A model generated the notes under the pieces. It was not told the origin of the DNA. It did no database searches and saw nothing but the letters and a program-made list of their open reading frames with translations. Position numbers and translations under genes: made by a program. A stretch of DNA of 64,000 nt from Paraburkholderia polaris (lineage in GTDB: Bacteria; Pseudomonadota; Gammaproteobacteria; Burkholderiales; Burkholderiaceae). This document shows positions 53,818 to 63,606 of this stretch, piece by piece; within the stretch, counting starts at the first letter, position 1, and each line of letters begins with the position of its first letter. The stretch is from assembly GCF_012927345.1 (NCBI RefSeq), contig NZ_JABBGJ010000008.1, positions 160,028 through 224,027 of the forward strand, in the 5' to 3' direction.

Positions 53818-55139
53818 GCCGGTACATGTTCGCCGGCGGTGGGCTCGGCGCCTGCGTCTTCGCCTGCGGGCACGTAGCGCAGCGCCGCGTCACGGTTCAG
53901 CACGCGATGAGCACGTGCCCGGTCGATATCGTTTTCCCACACGGCGACCACCACCGTTGCCACGCAGTTGCCGATCAGGTTGGTCAGCGCACGGGCAATA
54001 CCGACGAACCAGTCGACCGGCAGAATCAGCACGAGGCCGAGCACGGGGATCGCCGGAATCGCGGACAGCGTCGCCGCCAGAATCACGATTGCCGAGCCGG
54101 GAATGCCGTGCGCACCCTTTGACGTCACCAGCGATACCAGCACCACCACGATCAGATCGTGGATCGACAGCGGCGTATTGGTGGCCTGCGCGATGAAGAT
54201 CACCGCGAGCGTCAGATAGATGGAGAAGCCATCGAGATTGAAGGAGTAGCCAGTCGGAATCACCAGACCGACGGTCGAATCCTTGACGCCCATCCATTCG
54301 AGCTTGCGCATAATCTGCGGCAGCACGGCATCTGAAGAAGCCGTACCGAGCACGATCGACAGCTCTTCACGCAGATAGCGGATCAGCTTGAAGATGCTGA
54401 AGCCGGCCAGACGCATCACGATGCCGAGCACGACCGCGACGAACACGAAACAGCTCGCGTAGAACACCAGCACCAGCATGCCAAGTTGTTTGAGCGACTC
54501 GACGCCATAGGTGCCGGTCGTGAACGCGATCGCGCCGAGCACGCCAAGCGGCGCGAGCTTGATGATGAAACCCATCACGCGGAAGAACACCTGCGAGAGC
54601 TCGTCGATCAGGCTGCTGACGCGTTGCGCTTTATTGCCGAGCAGCGAGAGCGCCGAGCCGAACAGCACCGAAAACACGAGAATTTGCAGGATGTCGCCCG
54701 TCGCGAATGCGTTGATCGCCGTGTCGGGGATGATCTTCAGCAGAAAGCCGGCCGTGTCCTTCAGGCTCTTCGCGTGTTCCGTGTAGGTCGACAGCGAAGC
54801 GGGGTCGAGCGAATGCAGGTTGATGTTCATGCCGACGCCAGGCCGCGTTGCGTAGGCCAGCACCGCGCCGATCACGAGCGCAATCGTCGTCATGATCTCG
54901 AAGTAGATCACCGACTTGAGGCCGACGCGCCCCACTTTGCGCAGGTCGCCGGCATGCGCCATGCCGCTCACCACGACGCAGAAGACGATCGGGCCGATCA
55001 CCATCTTGATCAGCTTGAGAAAGCCGTCGCCGAGCGGGCGCAACGACTGGGCAAAATGAGGGAACACGGCGCCGATCACGATACCCGCCACCAGCGCTAT
55101 GACGACCCGGCCAAACAGTGAATTGAAGAATTTCAACAC
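53811..55139 (-). CDS. dctA: C4-dicarboxylate transport protein DctA (DAACS family)
   Basis: 442 residues, an Na+/H+-coupled importer of succinate, fumarate and malate in the inner membrane. About eight helices and re-entrant loops; motifs are VIPTGYSFNLDGFSIYLTLAVIFIAQATN (in pieces), SKGAHGIPGSAIVILAATL, and LPVDWFVGIARALTNLIGN. GTG 55139 is chosen because AGGAGGAAGCC precedes it and LKFFNSLFGR is the family N-terminus; the ATG-containing frame extends eight codons further. Divergent from the GntR gene, which probably controls it. Confidence 0.93.
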   Translation of the reverse strand: MLKFFNSLFGRVVIALVAGIVIGAVFPHFAQSLRPLGDGFLKLIKMVIGPIVFCVVVSGMAHAGDLRKVGRVGLKSVIYFEIMTTIALVIGAVLAYATRPGVGMNINLHSLDPASLSTYTEHAKSLKDTAGFLLKIIPDTAINAFATGDILQILVFSVLFGSALSLLGNKAQRVSSLIDELSQVFFRVMGFIIKLAPLGVLGAIAFTTGTYGVESLKQLGMLVLVFYASCFVFVAVVLGIVMRLAGFSIFKLIRYLREELSIVLGTASSDAVLPQIMRKLEWMGVKDSTVGLVIPTGYSFNLDGFSIYLTLAVIFIAQATNTPLSIHDLIVVVLVSLVTSKGAHGIPGSAIVILAATLSAIPAIPVLGLVLILPVDWFVGIARALTNLIGNCVATVVVAVWENDIDRARAHRVLNRDAALRYVPAGEDAGAEPTAGEHVPAV

Positions 55140-55173
55140 GGCTTCCTCCTGGTTACGATTCACATCTGTTCAG

Positions 55174-55188
55174 ACTGGTCCGACCAGT
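55174..55188. promoter_or_regulatory. Palindromic operator upstream of dctA
   Basis: ACTGGTC-C-GACCAGT is a perfect 15-bp odd-centre palindrome 35 bp ahead of dctA. TGGTCxGACCA fits the TGGT-ACCA type of operator bound by GntR regulators of the FadR/FCD class. Confidence 0.65.
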
Positions 55189-55335
55189 GCTGTTATGTCG
55201 AATAGTAGGAAGCCGATATACTGGCGTCAAGGATTCATTAAATAGCGTTTACCCGCTGTTTTTTAACGGTTTAGGGGCCGGAGTTTGTATGCTGAACGGC
55301 TCGTCGTACGAGCGTTCAGAACGCGTACTACAATG

Positions 55336-55346
55336 CTGGTCAGACC
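55336..55346. promoter_or_regulatory. Second operator copy upstream of the GntR gene
   Basis: CTGGTCAGACC is the core of the palindrome at 55174-55188 and lies 20 bp ahead of the regulator ATG, suggesting autoregulation. Confidence 0.55.
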
Positions 55347-55366
55347 GCGCACCCAAGTGAGCCACG

Positions 55367-56059
55367 ATGAAAAACGTTCCGCATACCGTCACTGATGCCG
55401 CCATCGCGACCATCCGCGAACGGATCGAAGCGGGCGTCTATCCGGTGGGCAGCTTGCTGCCGGCGCAGCGTCAGCTTTCCGAAGAACTGGCGATCAGCCG
55501 CGCATCACTGCGCGAGGCGCTCTCGACACTCGAAGCGCTCGGCCTGCTCATGATCCGCCCCGGCAAGGGCGTTTATGTGGAAAGCGCGCAGGCCACGGCC
55601 GCGCAATCATGGCGTTTCGCGGAGCAGTCGTCGCTGCCGGATACCTACCAGATGCGTTTCGCGCTGGAAGGCTTTATCGCGCGCATGGCGGCGCTAGCTG
55701 TCAGCGATTCTGACCTCGCCTGGTTCGAAGACAACATCGCGGCCATGCAGACGGCGCTCGCCTGCGACGAACTCGACGAAGCCGCCCGCCTCGACTACGA
55801 CTTCCACATGCGCATCGTGAGCATTGCCGGCAACGCGGCGATCGAGTCGATTCTGAGCAGCGCCGCGGAAATCATGAAGGAAAGCCAGCGGATGCCGTTC
55901 TACCGGCGCGAACTGGTGCTGTCCACGTACACCGAGCACCGGGCGATTCTCGACGCGCTCAAGGCGCGCGATTCCGCCGCGGCCGGTAAGGAGATCGAAA
56001 CCCATATCTCGAACGCCGCGCAACGCGCGGGCGTCTATTTCCCGACGCCGCAGGCGTAA
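55367..56059 (+). CDS. FCD-domain GntR-family transcriptional regulator
   Basis: 230 residues. The N-terminal GntR winged helix includes GSLLPAQRQLSEELAISRASLREALSTLEALGLL (in pieces). The C-terminal FCD helical domain (about 90-220) has metal/ligand residues in DYDFHMRIVSIAGN and TYTEHRAILDALKARD. This is the FadR/LldR class that senses small carboxylates. Its divergence from dctA and the shared palindromes suggest control of C4-dicarboxylate uptake. The ligand is not known. Confidence 0.9.
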   Translation: MKNVPHTVTDAAIATIRERIEAGVYPVGSLLPAQRQLSEELAISRASLREALSTLEALGLLMIRPGKGVYVESAQATAAQSWRFAEQSSLPDTYQMRFALEGFIARMAALAVSDSDLAWFEDNIAAMQTALACDELDEAARLDYDFHMRIVSIAGNAAIESILSSAAEIMKESQRMPFYRRELVLSTYTEHRAILDALKARDSAAAGKEIETHISNAAQRAGVYFPTPQA

Positions 56060-56085
56060 AAAAACCGCTCCGAGGAGCGGTTTTT
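56060..56085. terminator. Bidirectional terminator between the GntR gene and gapA
   Basis: AAACCGCTC and GAGCGGTTT form a perfect 9-bp stem around CGAG (56062-56083), beginning within three bases of the regulator stop codon. Confidence 0.9.
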
Positions 56086-56137
56086 GTCTTTCTGCCCTGT
56101 TGGCCGCGCAGGCCGCAGGGCATACAAAGCAAACAGC

Positions 56138-57148
56138 TTACTTCGCGTTGGCCAGCGCCACAGCCGTGTCCAGCATGCGGTTCGAGAAGCCCCACTCGTT
56201 GTCGTACCAGCTCGATACCTTCACCAGACGGCCCGACACCTTGGTCAGCGTTGCGTCGAACGTCGACGAAGCCGGGTTGTGGTTGAAGTCGATCGACACC
56301 AACGGCGCCTCGTTGTAACCGAGGATGCCCTTCAGCGCGCCTTCCGATGCTTCCTTCATGATCGCGTTGACTTCCTCGACCGTCGTGTCGCGCGCGGCGA
56401 TGAACGACAGGTCGACGACCGACACGTTGATCGTCGGGACGCGAATCGCGTAGCCGTCCAGCTTGCCGTTCAGTTCCGGCAGCACCAAGCCAACTGCCGA
56501 TGCAGCGCCGGTCTTGGTCGGGATCTGGCTGTGCGTGGCCGAGCGCGCGCGGCGCAGGTCTTCGTGGTACACGTCCGTCAGAACCTGATCGTTCGTGTAA
56601 GCATGAATCGTCGTCATCAGGCCGTTCACCAGGCCGATCTTGTCGTTCAGCGGCTTGACGAGCGGTGCCAGGCAGTTGGTCGTGCACGATGCGTTCGAGA
56701 TCACCGTGTCCGATGCCTTCAGCACGTGGTGGTTCACGCCGTAGACGATCGTTGCGTCGACGTCCTTACCGCCCGGCGCCGAAATGATGACCTTCTTTGC
56801 GCCGCCCTTGATGTGCGCGCTCGCCTTTTCCTTGGTCGTGAAAAAGCCCGTGCATTCCAGCACGACGTCGACGTTCAACTCGCCCCACGGCAGTTCTGCC
56901 GGATTGCGGTTAGCCAGCACGCGGATCTTGTCGCCGTTGACGACCAGGTAGTCGCCGTCCACCGACACTTCGCCCGGGAACTTGCCGTGCGCCGTGTCGT
57001 ATTGCGTCAGGTGAGCGTTGGTCTTGGCATCGCCAAGATCGTTGATGGCGACGATTTCGATATCGTGCTTCTTGCCGTTTTCATAGAAGGCGCGCAGCGT
57101 GTTGCGGCCGATCCGGCCGTAGCCGTTGATTGCGACGCGAATCGTCAT
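56138..57148 (-). CDS. gapA: Glyceraldehyde-3-phosphate dehydrogenase
   Basis: 336 residues. The NAD-binding motif [18 protein letters not shown] opens the protein; the catalytic Cys is in [27 protein letters not shown] ends the catalytic domain. It links the triose phosphates made by tktA and the Entner-Doudoroff pathway to lower glycolysis. It follows tktA by 97 bp on the same strand, a tktA-gapA pairing typical for Burkholderia. Confidence 0.98.
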   Translation of the reverse strand: MTIRVAINGYGRIGRNTLRAFYENGKKHDIEIVAINDLGDAKTNAHLTQYDTAHGKFPGEVSVDGDYLVVNGDKIRVLANRNPAELPWGELNVDVVLECTGFFTTKEKASAHIKGGAKKVIISAPGGKDVDATIVYGVNHHVLKASDTVISNASCTTNCLAPLVKPLNDKIGLVNGLMTTIHAYTNDQVLTDVYHEDLRRARSATHSQIPTKTGAASAVGLVLPELNGKLDGYAIRVPTINVSVVDLSFIAARDTTVEEVNAIMKEASEGALKGILGYNEAPLVSIDFNHNPASSTFDATLTKVSGRLVKVSSWYDNEWGFSNRMLDTAVALANAK

Positions 57149-57245
57149 GGTCTATCTCCTGATGGCTGAAAAAAAATCGTCCATGTTGGTCTGATTTGCC
57201 GGAATTGCCGCGCGTGGGGTGCGCGCGGCAAACCTCGAATGCAAA

Positions 57246-59267
57246 TCAGCCGAGTGCGGCTTTTGCCGTCTCTACCACGTGCTCGACGGTGAAGCCGAAA
57301 TGCTTGAACAGCACGCCAGCCGGGGCCGATTCGCCGAACGTGTCGATGCCGACCACGCCGCCTTCCAGACCCACATACTTGCGCCAGAAATCCGTGACAC
57401 CCGCTTCGATCGCGACACGGCGCACGCCTTGCGGCAAGACGCGTTCGCGGTATTCGGCGTCCTGCTTGTCGAACACGGTGGTCGACGGCATCGACACGAC
57501 ACGTGCCGCGATGCCTTCGCGAGCCAGCGGCTCAACAGCGTTCAACGCCAGTTCGATTTCCGAACCGGTGGCGATCAGGATGACCTTGCGCGCGACGATC
57601 TCGTCATTCCAGTCACGCAGCACGTAACCGCCCTTCTCGATGTTTGCGATCTGCGCGTCAGTACGCTCCGAGAACGGCAGGTTCTGACGGCTGAAGATCA
57701 GGCACGACGGGCCGTGGTGTTCGACCGCGTGGGTCCAGGCCACCGCCGTTTCGACCGTATCAGCCGGGCGCCACACTTGTAGGTTCGGAATCAGACGCAG
57801 GCTTGCGACATGTTCGATCGACTGGTGCGTCGGGCCGTCTTCGCCCAGACCGATCGAGTCGTGCGTGAACACGAAGATCGACGGCGCTTTCATCAGCGCG
57901 GCGACGCGCAATGCGTTGCGGCTGTAGTCCGAGAACGTCAGGAACGTGCCGCCGAAAGCCTTGAAGCCGCCATGCAGCGCGATGCCGTTGATCGCAGCGC
58001 TCATGCCGAATTCGCGCACGCCGTAGTTCACGTAGTTGCCTGCAGCCTTGCCTTCAGCGTTCACACGCACCGGCTTGGCGGCCTTCCAGTTGGTCAGGTT
58101 CGAGCCGGTCAGGTCGGCAGAGCCGCCGAGCAGTTCCGGCAGCACAGCCGACAAACCTTCGATTGCCTGTTGCGAAGCCTTACGCGTAGCGACGGTTTCC
58201 GCGCGTTCGTTGGCACCGGCGATGATGGCCTTGGCCTTTTCTTTCCAGTCGGCGGGCAATTGCTTCGCGTCACGGCGCTTGAATTCAGCGGCTTCCTGCG
58301 GGTATTTGGCTGCGTACGCTGCAAACGCCTTGTCCCAGTCGGACTCGTTACGTGCGCCGGCTTCCGTCGCATCCCATGCGGCATAGACTTCCTGCGGAAT
58401 CACGAACGGCTCCCACTTCCAGCCGATCGCTTCGCGCGTGGCCGCGATTTCCTTGTCGCCGAGCGGCGCGCCGTGCGAGTCATGGCTGCCGGCCTTGGTC
58501 GGTGCACCTTCGCCAATCACGGTCTTGCAGCAAATCAGCGTCGGCTTGTCGGATTGCTTGGCTTGCTTGATCGCGGCGTCGACCGCGTCGACGTCATGGC
58601 CGACCACGTTGGGGATCACGTTCCAGCCGTACGCTTCGAAGCGCTTCGGCGTGTCGTCGTGGAACCAGTGAACCACTTCACCGTCGATCGAGATGCCGTT
58701 GTCGTCGTAGAACGCGATCAGCTTGTTCAGCTTCAGGACGCCCGCGAGCGAGCAGGCTTCGTGCGAGATGCCTTCCATCAGGCAGCCGTCACCGACGAAC
58801 ACATACGTGTGGTGGTCGACGATCTTGGCGTCAGGCTTGTTGAATTCGGTAGCGAGCAGCGATTCGGCGAGCGCCATGCCGACTGCGTTCGCCAGACCCT
58901 GACCGAGCGGGCCGGTGGTCGTTTCGACGCCCGGCGTGATGCCGTATTCCGGGTGACCCGGCGTCTTCGAATGCATCTGGCGGAAGTTCTTCAGCTCTTC
59001 GATCGGCAGGTCGTAGCCGGTCAGGTGCAGCAACGAGTACAGCAGCATCGAGCCGTGGCCGTTCGACAGAATGAAACGGTCGCGATCGGCCCACTGCGGG
59101 TTCTTCGGATTGTGGCGCAGATGGCGCGACCACAAAGCCACGCCGATTTCGGCCATGCCCATCGGCATGCCGGGGTGGCCGGAATTCGCTTTTTGAACAG
59201 CGTCCATGGACAACGCGCGAATTGCGTTGGCCATCAGGGAGGTGGGTGCGGGAGACGGGGTCGTCAT
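57246..59267 (-). CDS. tktA: Transketolase
   Basis: 673 residues; thiamine diphosphate enzyme of the pentose phosphate pathway. Cofactor and active-site motifs are [62 protein letters not shown] and [20 protein letters not shown] 59267 is set by [19 protein letters not shown]; the frame runs upstream for another 103 codons without homology. Together with gapA it forms a central carbon unit. Confidence 0.98.
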   Translation of the reverse strand: MTTPSPAPTSLMANAIRALSMDAVQKANSGHPGMPMGMAEIGVALWSRHLRHNPKNPQWADRDRFILSNGHGSMLLYSLLHLTGYDLPIEELKNFRQMHSKTPGHPEYGITPGVETTTGPLGQGLANAVGMALAESLLATEFNKPDAKIVDHHTYVFVGDGCLMEGISHEACSLAGVLKLNKLIAFYDDNGISIDGEVVHWFHDDTPKRFEAYGWNVIPNVVGHDVDAVDAAIKQAKQSDKPTLICCKTVIGEGAPTKAGSHDSHGAPLGDKEIAATREAIGWKWEPFVIPQEVYAAWDATEAGARNESDWDKAFAAYAAKYPQEAAEFKRRDAKQLPADWKEKAKAIIAGANERAETVATRKASQQAIEGLSAVLPELLGGSADLTGSNLTNWKAAKPVRVNAEGKAAGNYVNYGVREFGMSAAINGIALHGGFKAFGGTFLTFSDYSRNALRVAALMKAPSIFVFTHDSIGLGEDGPTHQSIEHVASLRLIPNLQVWRPADTVETAVAWTHAVEHHGPSCLIFSRQNLPFSERTDAQIANIEKGGYVLRDWNDEIVARKVILIATGSEIELALNAVEPLAREGIAARVVSMPSTTVFDKQDAEYRERVLPQGVRRVAIEAGVTDFWRKYVGLEGGVVGIDTFGESAPAGVLFKHFGFTVEHVVETAKAALG

Positions 59268-59547
59268 GTCGAGTCCGGAGACAGAGTCAGAAAGCGGTGC
59301 GCGCTTGAGGCCCGGATGCTCGAATGCCAGTCCACTTCGGCGCACGGTGCGGCGCCAGGAGACGCGAAACGGGCAGAGCAAACGGACAAGGCTGAAAGCG
59401 TGACATTCTAACAGAACGTTACCCGCGCCCCGTTGGGGAAGCCTCCTGGTAGTGTGGCGAGGCGCGCTCGGCGGGGCCGCGCGGCGCTTCTGCCCTTTAC
59501 AATTGGGCAACCTGAACCCACCGCGCTCCGAACGGAGCCCGCCATCC

Positions 59548-60738
59548 GTGAGCGCTCCCCTGCTGTTCCAACCCACCGCCGACGCAGTCTACGGATTTCC
59601 GAACGCGCGGCGGCTGGCGCGCGTCGATTCGCCCTACCAGCGTATCGAGGTATGGGACACGCCGCAGCTCGGCCGGCTGTTTACGCTCGACGGCCGCCCG
59701 ATGACCTCGACCGGCGACGAATTCATCTACCACGAATGCATGGTGCATCCGGCCGCGCTGGCGCATCCTTCGCCGAAAACAGCGCTGGTGCTGGGCGGCG
59801 GCGATGGCGGCGCCGCACAGCAATTGCTGAGGCACCCCAGCATCGAGCGGATCGTGGTGGCGGAGCTCGATGCCGAAGTCGTGCGCATGACCCGCGAGTA
59901 TCTGCCCGAGGTGCAGGGCGGCGCTTTCGACGATCCGCGCGTCGAGCTGGTGATCGGCGACGCTGCGCATTATGTCGCGGGGGTCGCGCATGCGGGGGTC
60001 GCGCATGCGGGGGTCGCCCAAGCGCAGTTCGCCCATTCGGGAGCCGCCCGTGCGGGGGCCACCCAAGCGGGAGCTACCCAACCAGAGGCCAGCCATGCGA
60101 CGACGGCCCAGGCAGCAATGGATGCCGCAATGGCATCAGATTCGGCTGGTGCGGCGGGACCGGCTGCGGCACAGGCACACACTGCGGCTGCGGCTGCGGG
60201 TGAAGCTACGGATGCGGGTGCGGGTGTTGGTGCAGGTGCGGCTGCAGGTGGGGCTGCTGCGGCTGCGGGTGCGGGTGCGGGTGCGGGTGCGGGTGCGGGT
60301 GCGGGTGCGACGCAGTTTGATCTGGTCGTCTTCGACCTGACGCCGCCGGACTCGCCCGCCGCGGGCCTGTACACACCGGGCTTCTACATGCAGCTCAAGC
60401 GCGTCATGAGCCCGACTGCCGTGCTCTCGCTGCATCTCGGCTCACCGTACTTCCATGCCGAACGCATCGCCCGCCTGCTCGGCGATCTGCGCAACACATT
60501 CGCCATCGTGCGCACGATGCACACCTTTATCCCGCTCTACGGCTCGCTCTGGATGATGGCGACCGCCAGCGACACGCTCGACCCCGCCGCCCTCACCGCC
60601 GAAGCACTCGCCAGGCGCCTTGCCGCGCGTCGAATCGACTCGCTTAGGCATTACGACACGGCCCTGCACGCAGGACTGTTCTCGGCATCCCGGTCCGTGC
60701 GCGATAAACTAAGTCAATTCTTAAAGCCATCAAGCTAA
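59548..60738 (+). CDS. speE: Spermidine synthase-like protein with a low-complexity insertion
   Basis: 396 residues from GTG 59548 (an in-frame GTG at 59452 is the alternative). The fold is an aminopropyltransferase/SAM-type methyltransferase: [18 protein letters not shown] and [18 protein letters not shown], then [28 protein letters not shown], and [21 protein letters not shown] with the catalytic Asp. About 110 residues (145-254) of Ala/Gly/Thr/His repeats are inserted between the D-A-A-H-Y segment and the FDLVVFDL strand, where ordinary SpeE has only a few residues. Polyamine specificity is assumed from the family. Confidence 0.85.
   Translation: MSAPLLFQPTADAVYGFPNARRLARVDSPYQRIEVWDTPQLGRLFTLDGRPMTSTGDEFIYHECMVHPAALAHPSPKTALVLGGGDGGAAQQLLRHPSIERIVVAELDAEVVRMTREYLPEVQGGAFDDPRVELVIGDAAHYVAGVAHAGVAHAGVAQAQFAHSGAARAGATQAGATQPEASHATTAQAAMDAAMASDSAGAAGPAAAQAHTAAAAAGEATDAGAGVGAGAAAGGAAAAAGAGAGAGAGAGAGATQFDLVVFDLTPPDSPAAGLYTPGFYMQLKRVMSPTAVLSLHLGSPYFHAERIARLLGDLRNTFAIVRTMHTFIPLYGSLWMMATASDTLDPAALTAEALARRLAARRIDSLRHYDTALHAGLFSASRSVRDKLSQFLKPSS
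59978..60311 (+). repeat. In-frame repeat insertion within the spermidine synthase gene
   Basis: The left part has 15-bp units encoding GVAHA (three copies, then diverged AGATQ/AGVAQ versions). The right end has about seven GCGGGT hexamers encoding Ala-Gly (about 60265-60306). All periods are multiples of three, so copy-number changes would not shift the frame. Confidence 0.9.
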
Positions 60739-60852
60739 CGCGTGGGCAGAATGCACGGTTCGGTCGGCGCGCGCTATCGGTGTACCGATACGCGGCCGAC
60801 CGCCTGGCCTCGCAGCATGCATCCCGCAACCCCAATAGATCTGGAGAACCCC

Positions 60853-61266
60853 ATGACCGCCTCCCGCCCAGCCGGTGTGCCCTGGTTGACCCCGTATCTG
60901 ACGGTGCGCGACGCACGTGCCGCGACCGCGTTCTTCGAAGCGGCCTTCGGCTTCGAGGTACGTGACAGCGTCCAGGACGACGGTGTCGTCATGCATGTCG
61001 AGATGACCTATCAGGGTCAGTTGATCGTGATGTTCGCGCCGGAAGGCGCGTTCGGCTCGGCGGCAAAAACACCCAAAAGCGCGGGCGCAATTGCGCCGCA
61101 ATCGTTTTATGTCTATGTCGACGATGTCGACGCGGTTTACACGCGGGCGCTAGCCGCCGGCGCAAAATCGCTGAGCGAGCCACAGGATCAGTTCTGGGGC
61201 GACCGGTTTGCCCAGGTCGAAGATCTGGACGGCTACCGTTGGGCGCTCGCTCGCCACCTTTCCTGA
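60853..61266 (+). CDS. VOC-family protein (PhnB/glyoxalase-like)
   Basis: 137 residues with the vicinal oxygen chelate fold: PYLTVRDARAATAFFEAAFGFE opens the first half, and FYVYVDDVDAVYTRALAAGAKS the second, ending FWGDRFAQVEDLDGYRWALA. Possible metal residues are the His in VVMHVEM and the Glu in QVEDLDG. Such PhnB-like proteins are often annotated as glyoxalase or bleomycin resistance; the substrate is unknown. ATG 60853. Confidence 0.85.
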   Translation: MTASRPAGVPWLTPYLTVRDARAATAFFEAAFGFEVRDSVQDDGVVMHVEMTYQGQLIVMFAPEGAFGSAAKTPKSAGAIAPQSFYVYVDDVDAVYTRALAAGAKSLSEPQDQFWGDRFAQVEDLDGYRWALARHLS

Positions 61267-61270
61267 ACCA

Positions 61271-62026
61271 ATGAGTATTTTTCTGATGCCTCGCTTCTTC
61301 GTCGGTACGCCTCTCAAGCCCGACGACATCATGCAGTTGCCCGATGACGTCACGCGCCACATCCTCGTGCTGCGTTTGCAGCCCGGCGATTCGATCGTGC
61401 TTTTCAACGGCGAAGGCGGCGAATACAGCGCCGAACTCGTCGAGGTCGAACGCCGCTCGGCCAAGGTGCGAATTCACGAATTCCGCAATATCGAAGTGGA
61501 AGCGCCGTATCACCTCACCCTCGCGCAGGGCATTGCCGGCGGCGACAAGATGGATTGGCTCATCGAGAAGGCAGTCGAGCTCGGGGCATCGTGTTTCGTG
61601 CCGCTGACCACCACGCGCAGCGTCGTGCGTCTTTCCGGCGACCGCGCGCAGCGGCGGCACGTGCACTGGCAGGGCATCGTGCGGGCGTCGTGCGAACAGT
61701 GCGGGCGCAATCGCCTGCCGGAAGTGATGCCGGTGCGTGAGATCGCCACATGGCTCGGCGCGCTTCCTCGCACACCCGAAGAAGGCGAGATGCGCATTCT
61801 GCTGTCGCCGCGCGCCAGCATCAGTTTTTCCGCGCTGCCCGTTAATCCACCGTTCGGGCGCGTGACTGTGCTGGTCGGCCCCGAAGGCGGTTTTTCGGCG
61901 GCGGAAGAAGCCGCTGCGACCGATCACGGATTTACCGCAGTGGGTCTCGGTCCGCGAGTGTTGCGCACGGAAACCGCGGGCATCGCCGTGCTCTCGGCGT
62001 TGGCAGCCCGCTGGGGCGGCTGGTAA
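61271..62026 (+). CDS. rsmE: 16S rRNA m3U1498 methyltransferase
   Basis: A SPOUT enzyme that methylates U1498 in the decoding centre. The N-terminal PUA-like domain starts MPRFFVGTPL; the knotted catalytic part has TVLVGPEGGFSAAEE and GLGPRVLRTETAGIAVLSAL. The ATG at 61271 gives 251 residues; the ATG at 61286 directly at MPRFFV is equally plausible and fits the family start. Neither has a strong ribosome binding site. It begins 4 bp after the VOC gene, so translation is probably coupled. Confidence 0.94.
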   Translation: MSIFLMPRFFVGTPLKPDDIMQLPDDVTRHILVLRLQPGDSIVLFNGEGGEYSAELVEVERRSAKVRIHEFRNIEVEAPYHLTLAQGIAGGDKMDWLIEKAVELGASCFVPLTTTRSVVRLSGDRAQRRHVHWQGIVRASCEQCGRNRLPEVMPVREIATWLGALPRTPEEGEMRILLSPRASISFSALPVNPPFGRVTVLVGPEGGFSAAEEAAATDHGFTAVGLGPRVLRTETAGIAVLSALAARWGGW

Positions 62027-62185
62027 GCCAAGGTGTGGCGCCTTTTGGCGGCCCGGCCAGCTTGAGTTTAATCAGCGAAACGGCAGATGAGAGCTAGGCG
62101 AGTAAGGCTATCTCCAGCCTTGATCCAAGCCAATTGAAGCGGATGGCTTCAGAGCCAAGAGCCAACCGTCTGATTTGAGCGCCAA

Positions 62186-62218
62186 AAACAAAGGCCCGCC
62201 AATTGGCGGGCCTTTGTT
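62186..62218. terminator. Bidirectional terminator between rsmE and the barstar-like gene
   Basis: AAAGGCCCGCC and GGCGGGCCTTT form a perfect 11-bp stem around AATT (62190-62215), with A-rich and T-rich flanks. Confidence 0.9.
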
Positions 62219-62279
62219 TTTCTTTTGCAACGGGAAGCCGTGCTCAGGCATCCATTCAAGCAAAGTACTCGGGCATCCC

Positions 62280-62840
62280 TTACGCAAACGAATAAAACAC
62301 CCGGAACGCGACCTTGCGCTCGGCCCAGAACTCGGCCGCCTCGCGAAACACGTCCAGTAGCGTCTCACGCCCTTCCTTGTCGAACTTTTGCGCGACCGGC
62401 AGTTGCTCGAGCACGATCACGAACCCGGGCTGAGCGCCCGCCTTATGGACCAGATCGGTCAGGCAATCGTATAGCGCGTCGTAATTCTTGCCGAAATGCT
62501 TAGGAAACAGGAACGACGTAGCAATGGTCTCCAGCACTTCCTGTTTGGACTGTGCGTTCGCGCAGTACGCGTACAGAAAATGCTGGCCGAGTTGATTGGC
62601 CTCGTCAGCGAGATCCTGCACGCGAAACGCGCGGATCGACTGTACGATGTTCGGTCGTACGGTCTTGAAAAGACTCATGGGCTCCTCGTTCGATGAAAGC
62701 ACAGTGCTGGCTTCGCTCTGGTTATCCCGGCCCTGGTCGCCGGCGCGCATCCGCATGACGCGCTGGAACAAGTTGCCGTCGCCAGCCGCGAAAAGATCCG
62801 TCGCGACTCCGGAGTCGTGCGCGTAGACGTTGTCGCTCAT
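62280..62840 (-). CDS. Barstar-family RNase inhibitor with an N-terminal extension
   Basis: 186 residues. The last 90 match the barstar fold: FLYAYCANAQSKQEVLETIA, FLFPKHFGKNYDALYDCLTDL (in pieces), and VIVLEQLPVAQ. The acidic face of barstar that fills the RNase active site corresponds to the DAL-DCLTD segment. The first 95 residues are not part of the usual domain. ATG 62840 (or 62849) is chosen because the extension has normal, very high GC3 codon use; an internal ATG at 62678 has GAGGAG ahead of it and could give a shorter 132-residue form. It lies 16 bp after the RNase gene and is its probable antidote. Confidence 0.88.
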   Translation of the reverse strand: MSDNVYAHDSGVATDLFAAGDGNLFQRVMRMRAGDQGRDNQSEASTVLSSNEEPMSLFKTVRPNIVQSIRAFRVQDLADEANQLGQHFLYAYCANAQSKQEVLETIATSFLFPKHFGKNYDALYDCLTDLVHKAGAQPGFVIVLEQLPVAQKFDKEGRETLLDVFREAAEFWAERKVAFRVFYSFA

Positions 62841-62856
62841 GCCGTTCATCCCGATG

Positions 62857-63273
62857 TCATTCAACAATACGATTAAAACTGGTGTAATGGTCGTCCGAGT
62901 AGTAACAGTTGTCGATCCGCTGTAGCGGACCTCCGCAGACGATGCGACGCGCCCCGCGATTTCGTGAACGAGGCGTGGGAACGGTGTATTCGTGGTAATA
63001 GCCGCGCCGATGCGGCGGTAGCAACCGTTCGCGATTGCCGAATACGATGCCGTCCTTCTCATACGGGTAAGGCCCGCCCGCGGCAATCAAGTTCAATGTA
63101 TTGACCGCTTCGCGCGGCAACTGCGCCGCCGCGATGGTGCCCTGCACCTGTGCTTGTGTATCGGCGGTTGCCGTGTAGTCGCGCGCAAACGCGCCAGGCA
63201 CGGAGCCAGACAAAGCGCAGAGCGTCAAAGCACCGATCAGCACGCCTTTAATGCGTTGCCACTTGCGTGCCAT
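62857..63273 (-). CDS. Secreted guanyl-specific ribonuclease (RNase Sa/barnase family)
   Basis: 138 residues. A signal peptide (MARKWQRIKGVLIGALTLCA and on to residue 30) precedes the mature RNase. The motif order YPYEKDGIVFGNRERLLP, GYYHEYTV, RNRGARRIV and DDHYTSF aligns with Streptomyces RNase Sa. All three catalytic residues are there: Glu95, Arg110 and His129. Cys113 and Cys123 may form a disulfide in the periplasm or outside. ATG 63273. The barstar-like gene follows immediately, making a two-gene toxin-antidote style operon. Confidence 0.93.
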   Translation of the reverse strand: MARKWQRIKGVLIGALTLCALSGSVPGAFARDYTATADTQAQVQGTIAAAQLPREAVNTLNLIAAGGPYPYEKDGIVFGNRERLLPPHRRGYYHEYTVPTPRSRNRGARRIVCGGPLQRIDNCYYSDDHYTSFNRIVE

Positions 63274-63553
63274 GAATCAAGGTTCCCCGCTGTTAGATCA
63301 CGAGTTTGACGACCATGAAAGTCGTAAGGGTATCGCTAAAACCCCACAGAATCAACGTTCACCGGACAGGCAAAAGCTTCCAATCGCGCGGGAAAGAGCC
63401 ACGGAACAGGCTTTGACGACTTTTGACAGAATATTTAGCCTGTGCAAGCTAAAATTAACTTGGTGGAGCAAACAGAGTGGACCTGAGCCGGCAGCATGCC
63501 CGTTGCGTCGCCCATCCCGTGGTAAGAGCCTTGCGTCTCTTGCAGCTTCTCAG

Positions 63554-63580
63554 GGCCGAATGGACGCATTCGGCCTTTTT
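63554..63580 (+). terminator. First terminator of the candidate small RNA
   Basis: GGCCGAATG and CATTCGGCC form a perfect 9-bp stem with a GACG loop, followed by TTTTT. Confidence 0.85.
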
Positions 63581-63606
63581 AGGGTGGCAATCCCCTGCTC
63601 ACCCAC

